Positions 1-5,307 of a DNA stretch of 6,478 nucleotides are shown here, one piece after another. Location: contig CAJUSA010000030.1 in the NCBI GenBank assembly GCA_910589015.1, positions 1 to 6,478 on the forward strand, read 5' to 3'. The position numbers were made by a program, and so were the translations under genes. Each line of letters begins with the position of its first letter. The first letter of the stretch is position 1. The notes below the pieces were generated by a model. The model was given only the letters and a program-made list of their open reading frames with translations. It was not told where the DNA came from and ran no database searches. Source of the DNA: an uncultured Christensenellaceae bacterium. Lineage in GTDB: Bacteria > Bacillota > Clostridia > Christensenellales > Borkfalkiaceae.

Positions 1-2
1 TT

Positions 3-449
3 AAAACCGCCCGCGTCTGGGATCAAATCGACCGACTAACGGATGCCCAGCTCGACGAACTCGCGTATGAACTCGACATCGACTGGTACGACAAAGACCT
101 GCCGCTCGAAAATAAGCGGGCGCTTGTAAAATCTGCCGATCTCGTTCATAGCCGTCGCGGCACAAAATGGGCGGTCGAGCAGGTTCTTATCGACACCTTC
201 GGAAGCGGCACCGTAAAGGAATGGTATGACTATAACGGTCAGCCTTTTCATTTTCGGGTAAGCACAGATTACCCGCTCGAAACGCAGGACATCATCGAAC
301 AATTCAGGAAGGCGGTCGCAGTCGCAAAACCCTGTCGGGCGGTTCTCGATTCCATCGAGTTCGCTCACTCGGGCGCGACGAGCGCCTTCACGGCGACGGC
401 AAGCATCGGCGTTGATATTAAGGCGGCGGGCGTCGCTATAAACATTTAA
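3..449 (+). CDS. Phage tail protein I (baseplate), C-terminal part
   Basis: An open frame enters from the left edge (first full codon at base 3) and ends at TAA 447-449, giving 148 residues with the N-terminus missing. It resembles the P2 gpI / tail protein I family, a baseplate component that joins tail tube, wedge and fibres. Visible family-like features are an early DQIDRLTDAQLDELAYEL stretch followed by an acidic WYD segment. After it come RRGTKWAVEQVL, a Gly-rich turn with a VKEWYDY motif, and PFHFRV. This R-G-T...V..L...G...EW...PF.F.V order is typical of the family. It ends 10 bases before the fibre gene start, and its stop codon lies in the fibre gene's Shine-Dalgarno region. This fits a baseplate-to-fibre operon as in P2 (J-I-H). 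The family call is by recognition, not by database search. Confidence 0.8.
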   Translation, partial: KTARVWDQIDRLTDAQLDELAYELDIDWYDKDLPLENKRALVKSADLVHSRRGTKWAVEQVLIDTFGSGTVKEWYDYNGQPFHFRVSTDYPLETQDIIEQFRKAVAVAKPCRAVLDSIEFAHSGATSAFTATASIGVDIKAAGVAINI

Positions 450-459
450 GGAGACAATT

Positions 460-2448
460 ATGTGGAATGACGCAGTAGTAACGAACGCGGGCAAAGAACT
501 GCTCGCGCAATGGCTCGGCGGCGGCGAACTTGTCATTGACAGCGCCGCGACCGGTCAGGGCACCGTTGCGGCGAGTTTGCTCATGGGGCAGACCGAGCTC
601 GTAAGCAAAAAGCAAAATATGAGCATTGTCAAGGCGGAGAACATCGGCGGCGGACGGCGCCTTCAGCTTCAACTGACAAGCGAAGGTGTAACAAACGCCT
701 ATACGATCAACCAGATCGGCATCTGGGCGAAGCTCGGCGACGGCGATGCAAAAATGATCGCTATCTTCCAAGACAACACGGGAATCAGCGTTCCGACGTT
801 TGAGCAAATGCCCGATTATGTATTCACGTTTTACGCGACGATCCAAATGTCGAACAGCGGCGAGCTCGTCGTCAACGTCGACAAAAGCGCGATCGTTACG
901 CGGGCGGACTTTGAGGAGCACACCAACAACAAGGAGAACCCGCACGAAGTAACGCAAAAACAGCTTTTCGACGATCTGACCGAAACGACTGCGCTCGCGG
1001 CGACGGACTTCATTCCCATCGAAGTTGTTGCGGACGGCACCGCGAAAAAGATCTCGAAGGAAAACCTGCACAAAGCTCTGGGGCTAAATACGACGTCCAT
1101 CACAGGCGCGACGGTAACGCTCGGGGCTTCTCAAACGTATTCCGGATCCGTAAAAACACAAGCCGTCAGCTCCGTCGTTGTCGGCGGGAAAACTCTGACG
1201 GAAGGTACCGACTATATCGTTTCGGGAAACACCGGAACGAACGCAGGGAACTACACCCTTGTTATCACGGGAGTCGGTGCGTATGTGGGCTCTATCGCCA
1301 AATCGTGGACGATCGCGAAGGCGGCGGGATCCGTGAGCGTGAGCTCGTCGGCAGTCAGCGTTATCGGAGCCGCTGGAAGGACGACGACGGTAACCGTCAG
1401 TCGTTCGGGTAACGGAACGATTATAGCCGCAAGCAGCGCGCCAGAAGTCGCAGACGTTACGCTCAGCGGCACCACGTTGACTATTAAGGGAATGAGCTCC
1501 GGCTCGGCGGTCATAACGGTTACGGTCGCGGCTGGAACGAACCACCAAGCGGCAACCTGCAGGATCTCTGTCTCGGCGACGATATTCCCGAGCGTTCTAA
1601 ACGACAACTCGTGGGAGCAGATTCGGTATGCATCCGACAACGGACTCGCGGCTTCGATCTGGTCTGTCGGTGCAACGAAAAAAGTCAAGGTGCAGGGCAA
1701 TGTCGGCGCGCAGGCAATCGATGCAGAGCTATGGGTGTATATTCTGGGCTTCAATCATAACGCGGCCCGCGAAGGCAACAACAAAATACACTTCGGAACC
1801 TTCAAAACCGCACAATCGGGCGGGACGGACGTCGGTTTAATTGACAATGAGTACGGAAAATACTATACTGATGGAAGGAAGTGCTTCAATCTCAACCATT
1901 GGGGCTATTACAATTACGGCGGCTGGAAAGCCTGTGATGCCCGTTATGATATACTGGGCTCGACCGATAAGTCGCCCCAGAACTACGGTTCGGCACGAGT
2001 ATCGGGTGACGTCGGGTACGATGCGAGCGCGACCTGCGCTTTGAAACCCGTCTCCAATACGCTTATGGCGGCGCTTCCCGCGGATCTCCGTGCGGTTATG
2101 AAGCCGATCACAAAATACACCGACAACATAGGAGGCGGAACAAATGACGCAGGCAACGTAACGGCATCGGTTGATTATCTACCGCTGTTAGCGGAAAAAG
2201 AAATTTTCGGATCAAGAACTTACGCGAACAGTTCAGAGCAGAATTATCAAGCCCAATATGCCTATTTTGCGAACGGCAACACGAAAGTAAAATATCGGCA
2301 TTCAGCCGTCTCTCAGACGGCTGTGTGGTGGTCGCGCTCCCCCTGTTACGTTAGTAGCAACCTTTTCTGCTGTGTGTGGTCGAGCGGTGGCGCGGGCACT
2401 AGCAATACATACGGTTCGCGGGCGGTGGCGCCGGCTTTCGCCGTCTAA
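460..2448 (+). CDS. Phage tail fibre / receptor-binding protein, DGR target with C-type-lectin-like C-terminus
   Basis: A 662-residue structural protein, expected at the tail tip, where it binds the host surface. The start at 460 has AAGGAG (448-453) six bases upstream. Residues 1 to about 205 resemble a phage tail-collar fibre domain: the MWNDAVVTNAGKELLAQ start and an NPHEVTQKQL linker at 160-169. Residues about 212-286 look like an MBG-type beta repeat (YSGS at 227, GTDYIVSGN at 249, NAGNYTLVITG at 262, AYVGSI at 274). Residues about 291-372 look Ig-like (Big_2-like) and rich in Ser, Thr and Val. Residues about 378-662 resemble DUF6273 / formylglycine-enzyme-type C-type-lectin folds, with WWSRSP at 623-628 and RAVAPAFAV at the end. 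The DGR variable repeat covers residues 620-659. Ten residues there differ from the template (C629, V631, S632, S633, L635, G646, T647, S648, Y651, G652), all through adenine substitutions. Known DGR targets such as Mtd place variable residues on this fold's ligand face. Domain borders are approximate. Confidence 0.9.
   Translation: MWNDAVVTNAGKELLAQWLGGGELVIDSAATGQGTVAASLLMGQTELVSKKQNMSIVKAENIGGGRRLQLQLTSEGVTNAYTINQIGIWAKLGDGDAKMIAIFQDNTGISVPTFEQMPDYVFTFYATIQMSNSGELVVNVDKSAIVTRADFEEHTNNKENPHEVTQKQLFDDLTETTALAATDFIPIEVVADGTAKKISKENLHKALGLNTTSITGATVTLGASQTYSGSVKTQAVSSVVVGGKTLTEGTDYIVSGNTGTNAGNYTLVITGVGAYVGSIAKSWTIAKAAGSVSVSSSAVSVIGAAGRTTTVTVSRSGNGTIIAASSAPEVADVTLSGTTLTIKGMSSGSAVITVTVAAGTNHQAATCRISVSATIFPSVLNDNSWEQIRYASDNGLAASIWSVGATKKVKVQGNVGAQAIDAELWVYILGFNHNAAREGNNKIHFGTFKTAQSGGTDVGLIDNEYGKYYTDGRKCFNLNHWGYYNYGGWKACDARYDILGSTDKSPQNYGSARVSGDVGYDASATCALKPVSNTLMAALPADLRAVMKPITKYTDNIGGGTNDAGNVTASVDYLPLLAEKEIFGSRTYANSSEQNYQAQYAYFANGNTKVKYRHSAVSQTAVWWSRSPCYVSSNLFCCVWSSGGAGTSNTYGSRAVAPAFAV
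2303..2323. repeat. Perfect 9-bp inverted repeat across the VR 5' boundary
   Basis: Arms CAGCCGTCT (2303-2311) and AGACGGCTG (2315-2323) are perfectly complementary, with the 3-base loop CTC. The right arm crosses the first base of VR (2318), so the repeat lies exactly where TR-VR homology begins. It is inside the fibre coding sequence (residues SAVSQTAV). The template side lacks the left arm, so only the target can form this hairpin. No role is established here; it may be chance or may mark the upstream cDNA integration boundary. Confidence 0.6.
2318..2434 (+). repeat. DGR variable repeat (VR)
   Basis: A 117-base stretch at the 3' end of the fibre gene aligns without gaps to 3045-3161 (constant offset 727). 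There are 103 identities and 14 mismatches. All 14 mismatches fall where the template has A: nine became G, three T and two C. No non-adenine position differs. Homology stops abruptly at the 5' side (base 2317). At the 3' side it continues past 2434 only with changes (A to C twice, then a T to G). This one-sided pattern is the signature of mutagenic retrohoming and is not expected from ordinary duplication and drift. The VR ends 14 bases before the stop codon region's last base, so only about four residues follow it. Confidence 0.97.
2416..2434 (+). other. Initiation of mutagenic homing (IMH)-like GC-rich segment at the VR 3' end
   Basis: The last 19 bases of VR are free of adenine, very GC-rich and identical to 3143-3161 at the TR 3' end. 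Immediately after them the two copies diverge (GCTTTCGCCGTC in the target, GATTTCGCATTC beside TR). In BPP-1 the equivalent IMH is a GC-rich element followed by a segment where IMH and its TR-side counterpart IMH* differ. That difference marks the recipient and sets the direction of information transfer. The position and composition match; function is inferred. Confidence 0.75.
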
Positions 2449-2468
2449 TCTCAGGATCCAAGCAATCA

Positions 2469-2486
2469 CGCCCGCGGAAGCGGGCG
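2469..2486. promoter_or_regulatory. Hairpin/cruciform downstream of VR (candidate DGR target-recognition element)
   Basis: A perfect 7-bp stem, CGCCCGC (2469-2475) with GCGGGCG (2480-2486), closes a GGAA loop. It lies 20 bases after the fibre stop codon and 34 bases after the IMH-like end. In Bordetella phage and several other DGRs, a GC-rich hairpin or cruciform with a GRNA-type tetraloop just 3' of VR increases retrohoming into the target. GGAA fits GRNA. The distance from VR is longer than in BPP-1, where it is a few bases. It could also act on the transcript, but no T-run follows, so it is not a standard terminator. Confidence 0.6.
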
Positions 2487-2514
2487 CAAAGGGATGAAAA
2501 GCCCCCGCGCCTTC

Positions 2515-2531
2515 CGCCCGCGAAGCGGGCG
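2515..2531. promoter_or_regulatory. Second GC-rich hairpin, a near-copy of the first, before avd
   Basis: The same arms as the hairpin at 2469-2486 reappear: CGCCCGC (2515-2521) and GCGGGCG (2525-2531), now with a GAA loop. It is followed by AAAATTTTC. This is a duplicated recognition hairpin or a weak intrinsic terminator between the fibre and avd. The T-run is only four long and preceded by four A, so a terminator is doubtful. Because the arms are identical, the left arm of one hairpin could also pair with the right arm of the other. It ends 19 bases before the avd start. Confidence 0.5.
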
Positions 2532-2550
2532 AAAATTTTCAGGAAAAATT

Positions 2551-3006
2551 ATGTCAGTATTAAAATCGAACCGATCGGAAAGCAAAGCGGAATTTATCAA
2601 CACTGCGAACGAGATCTACACACGGACGATCACGTTTTTGACGCGATTATCGGCAAGATATTCGCGTCTGCTGGCGGCGGACGTTGCAAGGCTCGCTTCC
2701 GAAGTGGTTGACAACGCCGAAAAGGCAAATAGTATATTCCCATCGGATTCCGTTCGGCGGGAACTGCGCGAGCGGCATCTGCTCGAAGCCCGTGCTTCGC
2801 TTATGGCTCTCGACGTTAAGCTGTCGCTGTGCTATCAGATTATGATCCTGAACCCCGCAGGGTGTTTTGAAACTTCGTCGGGGAAGGCAGTCGAAAAGTC
2901 CGATGCGCTTAAACGCCTCGATAAGATGGCGCAGGCACTCGGGGATCTTATCGACAAAGAGAACACGCTCCTGACAGGCGTGTTAAAATCGGACAAAAAA
3001 GAGTAA
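2551..3006 (+). CDS. avd: DGR accessory variability determinant (Avd), four-helix bundle
   Basis: A 151-residue, all-helical protein of the bAvd-like family. Avd proteins form a pentameric, positively charged barrel that binds the DGR reverse transcriptase and template RNA and is needed for adenine-mutagenised cDNA synthesis and homing. Four helical blocks can be read at about residues 10-32, 34-61, 64-101 and 114-146. The turns include FPSDS (63-67) and NPAGCFETSSG (101-111), with many Arg and Lys in the first three helices. The sequence style (TANEIYTRTITFLTRL, then FPSDSVRRELRERHLLEA) fits the family. The ATG at 2551 is preferred because AGGA (2541-2544) is six bases upstream. The in-frame ATG at 2494 would add 19 Arg/Pro-rich residues encoded by the second hairpin, and its site is poor. 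The gene lies between VR and TR, as in BPP-1. The identification is strong from context and moderate from sequence alone. Confidence 0.87.
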   Translation: MSVLKSNRSESKAEFINTANEIYTRTITFLTRLSARYSRLLAADVARLASEVVDNAEKANSIFPSDSVRRELRERHLLEARASLMALDVKLSLCYQIMILNPAGCFETSSGKAVEKSDALKRLDKMAQALGDLIDKENTLLTGVLKSDKKE

Positions 3007-3044
3007 GCTCTTTTCTGTGGGTGCATCTCTGTATATTCGCTGCT

Positions 3045-3161
3045 CGGCTGTGTGGTGGTCGCGCTCCCCCTATTACAATAATAACAACAATTTCTGCTGT
3101 GTGTGGTCGAGCGGTGGCGCGAACAATAACAATACAAACAATTCGCGGGCGGTGGCGCCGG
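3045..3161 (+). repeat. DGR template repeat (TR)
   Basis: This 117-base, non-coding, invariant donor copy matches the fibre VR. It has 27 adenines, of which 14 are substituted in VR. The adenines cluster in two patches, 3072-3090 and 3122-3141. Read in the fibre frame, these patches are TAT TAC plus five AAY codons, then AAC AAT AAC AAT ACA AAC AAT. Asn codons (AAY) are the classic DGR design because random replacement of both adenines reaches many amino acids but never a stop. An invariant block lies between the patches and encodes FCCVWSSGGA. TR begins 38 bases after the avd stop and is expected to be transcribed as the RNA that the reverse transcriptase copies. Confidence 0.97.
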
Positions 3162-3267
3162 ATTTCGCATTCTCCCTGAGAAGGTAGAAAGTCGAAAAAA
3201 GTAACTTTATGTGAACCGACTGATGCGAAAGGAGAGATGATTTCCCGGAAGAAATTCCAAAACTGTT

Positions 3268-3341
3268 CTTTGACGATCGTGCACGGACGCTTCTTGCATG
3301 GCGGGCTATGTGCGTAACCCGTTTCATGTGCACGATCAAAG
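3268..3341 (+). promoter_or_regulatory. Long-range stem-loop in the TR-RT spacer
   Basis: GATCGTGCAC (3275-3284) is perfectly complementary to GTGCACGATC (3328-3337), a 10-bp stem enclosing 43 bases. An alternative register extends it. CTTTGA (3268-3273) pairs with TCAAAG (3336-3341) and TCGTGCAC (3277-3284) with GTGCACGA (3328-3335), leaving a 3-base bulge. Inside the loop, CGGG (3302-3305) can pair with CCCG (3318-3321). There is no following T-run, so this is not an intrinsic terminator. Its place between TR and RT suggests part of the DGR RNA scaffold that binds Avd-RT or positions the primer, or a control element for RT translation, whose site lies about 35 bases downstream. Confidence 0.65.
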
Positions 3342-3389
3342 CGGCTTAGAACGCACCCTACACCACAGCCGCGCGAGGTAACGAAAATT

Positions 3390-4583
3390 ATGACAAGCGA
3401 CGAACGGCACGAAGCAAGGTACCAACGACGCAAAGCAAAACGTGAGCAACGCCGAAAAGACCGCGCCCGAGCGGTCGGCGGTTTAGCTCGCGTTTTTACC
3501 TACAACGCGATGTTTAAGGCAGGGCGAAAATGTTGCAACGGTGTGCGCTGGAAGAATAGCGTCCAACGCTTCGAGATGCACCTATTTTCGCAAACTGCAA
3601 AATGCCGCAGACTGCTGTTCGAGAAAAAATGGAAGCCCGGGAAGTACGTTGTTTTCCCGTTGAATGAGCGAGGCAAAAAGCGCATTATAAGCGCGCCGAG
3701 AATACAGGATCGTCAAGTACATAAAACCCTGAATCAGCGCGCTTTGATGCCGTTATATACGCCCGACATGATTAGCCACAACGGCGCCAATCTTCCCGGC
3801 AAAGGCTTCCACTTTTCACTTCACGCGCTCGCAGACGAACTTAGGTGGCACTTCCGCCACTATGGAAGAGAAGGCTGGATCATTTTGACCGACTTTGAAA
3901 AATTCTTCCCCTCTGCACCGCATTCGGCGATCTATCAACGACACGAACGAATCCTACTGCATCCCAACATTCGGGATCTTGCCGACCGTTTTCTTGAACC
4001 CGGCGGCAAGGGACTGCCGCTCGGCGTTGAGATCAGTCAAATGGAGATGGTTGCGCTTCCGTCCCCGGTTGATAATTTTCTGAAATGTCAACTTCATTTG
4101 AAAGGCGCCGGGCATCACATGGACGACTATGCGATACTCGTTCCGCCAGACGTTGATCCGAAAGACGTGCTCGCGCAATTCGTTAAAAAGGCGGAGAGCA
4201 TCGGGCTGAAGGTCAGTCTCGCGAAAACGCGTATCCAGCCACTCACGAAGCCCTTCAAGTTCTGCAAGGCAAAGTTCCAGCTTACCGAAACCGGTCGCGT
4301 TGTCATTCACGGCAATCGTCAAAGCGTTTACAGGTTCCGCAGAAAGCTGAAGGCGTTCAAAAGAAAAATCGAGAACAAAGAGAAAACACTCGAAGATCTA
4401 TACACGCTCACACAGAGCTCTCTGGCATACTTCGAGAACTACGATGACCACAACCGCGTCTTGTCGTTGCGGCGGTTATTCTACAAGCTGTTCGGCTTTT
4501 CAGCCGAGAAAATCGAAAATTTTAAGGAGGACATCCAGCCATGCAATATGTGGTTCACAGACGACTACGTTGTAAGAGCTTAA
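3390..4583 (+). CDS. DGR reverse transcriptase
   Basis: A 397-residue RNA-dependent DNA polymerase that copies the TR RNA with errors at adenines. Residues 5-28 form a very basic N-terminal segment rich in Arg and Lys, which probably contacts RNA. Fingers motifs include KRIISAPRIQDRQVHK (97-112) and NGANLPGKG (131-139). Catalytic motif A is LTDFEKFFPS with Asp168. The region GLPLGVEISQ (208-217) carries the DGR-type motif [L/I/V]GxxxSQ in place of the QG motif of retroviral and group II RTs. Motif C is HHMDDYAIL with Asp245 and Asp246, reading HMDD where most have YxDD. The Lys-rich thumb region follows (about 310-370). No HNH, maturase or integrase domain is present. The length is within the family range. 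The ribosome site is modest: GAGG at 3375-3378, 11 bases before ATG, which may keep expression low. The last 43 bases overlap the next gene. It follows TR directly, as expected for a DGR. Confidence 0.96.
   Translation: MTSDERHEARYQRRKAKREQRRKDRARAVGGLARVFTYNAMFKAGRKCCNGVRWKNSVQRFEMHLFSQTAKCRRLLFEKKWKPGKYVVFPLNERGKKRIISAPRIQDRQVHKTLNQRALMPLYTPDMISHNGANLPGKGFHFSLHALADELRWHFRHYGREGWIILTDFEKFFPSAPHSAIYQRHERILLHPNIRDLADRFLEPGGKGLPLGVEISQMEMVALPSPVDNFLKCQLHLKGAGHHMDDYAILVPPDVDPKDVLAQFVKKAESIGLKVSLAKTRIQPLTKPFKFCKAKFQLTETGRVVIHGNRQSVYRFRRKLKAFKRKIENKEKTLEDLYTLTQSSLAYFENYDDHNRVLSLRRLFYKLFGFSAEKIENFKEDIQPCNMWFTDDYVVRA
4524..4530 (+). promoter_or_regulatory. Strong ribosome binding site inside the RT gene
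   Basis: AAGGAGG lies 10 bases before the ATG at 4541, within the RT coding sequence (ENFKED codons). It is much stronger than the RT gene's own site, so the downstream phage gene probably does not depend on RT translation level. Confidence 0.7.
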
Positions 4584-4951
4584 GCGGCGACGTCAATCTT
4601 CCGTTCGGAACGCTCTGCACCCTGAACGGCGAGATCCTCGAAAAAGACGGCAAACCGCTCTTTTTCGTAATGAGCGAAAACGCCCACCAATACTTGGCGC
4701 GAAACGACGACGGGCACGGAATCGAGCGCGGGCGACTTACACAGGAGATCCAGAGCCGACTCCGACCGAAACCCAATCCGAAAGACGAAGCGAAACGCCT
4801 CGAAGCGTGGAACCGAATCTGGGACGACGAAAAATTGAAGCCTTACAAAATGCGTGAGCATCCCGACCACTGGTTATGGAATCACGCATTTTTTAATGCG
4901 GACATTGCGACGTTGCAATATATTCTCAAAGTCATCGAAGGAGGTGCATGA
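4541..4951 (+). CDS. Conserved phage protein of unknown function
   Basis: A 136-residue soluble protein with no signal peptide or membrane segment. I recognise the pattern from small proteins near tail fibre genes of Firmicutes prophages, but know of no assigned function. The N-terminus MQYVVHRRLRCKSLSGDVNLPFGT and a mid-protein SENAHQYLARNDDGHG look like the conserved core. It continues with a charged helical stretch (residues about 72-105) and a C-terminal HPDHWLWNHAFFNAD segment. The His- and Asn-rich motifs (HQYLARNDDGHG, HPDHW..NH) could bind metal or ligand, but that is speculation. The start is fixed by AAGGAGG at 4524-4530. It overlaps the 3' end of the RT gene by 43 bases in another frame and touches the next gene (TGATG). 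Confidence 0.85.
   Translation: MQYVVHRRLRCKSLSGDVNLPFGTLCTLNGEILEKDGKPLFFVMSENAHQYLARNDDGHGIERGRLTQEIQSRLRPKPNPKDEAKRLEAWNRIWDDEKLKPYKMREHPDHWLWNHAFFNADIATLQYILKVIEGGA
4938..4946 (+). promoter_or_regulatory. Ribosome binding site deciding the start of the next gene
   Basis: AAGGAGGTG is followed by two consecutive ATG codons at 4948 and 4951. From the end of AGGAGG the gaps are 3 and 6 bases, so the second ATG (4951) has the normal spacing and is preferred. Confidence 0.65.
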
Positions 4952-5304
4952 TGTTCAAAATCATTACGACCGGCGGGACGGAGCTCGGAATGACCGACTC
5001 CGTCCGTTTTATTAAAGTGAGTTCCGAAGGCTCTTTTATCGAATCGACGAAAGACGAAGCCGTCGGCATAGCTTTCAAAGGCTCCCCCTACAATCTGGCA
5101 GGGCAGAACGCTATCGACGGCGCCGAGACGGTTCTCATTGTCGAAACGGACGGCGGCGGGGAAGTCGCGGAGCTGCGCGTGAAAACCGCACAGCAAGCCG
5201 AAGAACTCGCGCAATCGGATGAGACGGCGATCGCCCTTTATGAGCGTTTAGCGCAGCAGGACGAAGCCCTGATCGAGATCTACGAACAAATTATAGGAGG
5301 TTAA
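4951..5304 (+). CDS. Small phage protein of unknown function, tail/lysis interval
   Basis: A 117-residue acidic protein (118 if started at the ATG at 4948). It begins MFKIITTGGTELGMTDSVRFIKV and has a predicted beta-rich first two thirds with an AVGIAFKGSPYNLAG segment (residues about 42-56) and AETVLIVETDGGGE. An acidic C-terminal helix (about 70-115), rich in Glu, Gln and Ala, could form a coiled coil. This layout resembles short proteins found between fibre and holin genes in Clostridia prophages; no function is known to me. The overlap with the preceding stop (one base from 4951, four from 4948) suggests translational coupling. Confidence 0.82.
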   Translation: MFKIITTGGTELGMTDSVRFIKVSSEGSFIESTKDEAVGIAFKGSPYNLAGQNAIDGAETVLIVETDGGGEVAELRVKTAQQAEELAQSDETAIALYERLAQQDEALIEIYEQIIGG

Positions 5305-5307
5305 AAG

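Larger units (their letters stand above)
3007..3389 (+). ncRNA. Probable DGR template RNA: TR plus structured 3' spacer between avd and RT
   Basis: The 383 bases between avd and the RT gene contain no convincing protein gene. They hold TR (3045-3161) followed by a spacer of about 220 bases. In BPP-1 the functional DGR RNA comprises TR with flanking avd-side sequence and a spacer of about 140 bases downstream; this RNA folds, binds RT-Avd and self-primes cDNA synthesis. The spacer here has comparable placement and contains a strong long-range hairpin (3275-3337). No clear separate promoter is visible, so the RNA may be processed from, or be part of, the late operon transcript. The exact 5' and 3' ends are unknown; the coordinates are the intergenic limits. 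Confidence 0.55.

Noticed and set aside
436..1754. Long minus-strand open frames opposite the fibre gene
   Set aside because: They overlap a well-supported + strand gene, lack ribosome sites and show low-complexity or Arg-rich translations typical of antisense shadows in GC-biased codons.
2515..2540. Intrinsic terminator after the fibre gene
   Set aside because: The hairpin is strong but followed by AAAATTTTC with only four T, and its arms duplicate the hairpin at 2469. A termination role cannot be excluded but is not supported well enough to be the main call.
2494..2550. In-frame upstream ATG adding 19 residues to Avd
   Set aside because: The extra residues are Arg/Pro-rich codons of the GC hairpin region, AAAGGG directly abuts the ATG, and the ATG at 2551 has a properly spaced AGGA.
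3237..3317. A 26-codon reading frame after AAAGGAG in the TR-RT spacer
   Set aside because: The spacing is only about two bases, the peptide resembles nothing known to me, and the region is better explained as structured DGR RNA.
3390..4583. Group II intron or retron reverse transcriptase
   Set aside because: There is no maturase or HNH domain, no intron boundary motifs and no msr/msd-type inverted repeat. The LGxxxSQ motif, adjacent TR, VR and Avd point to a DGR.
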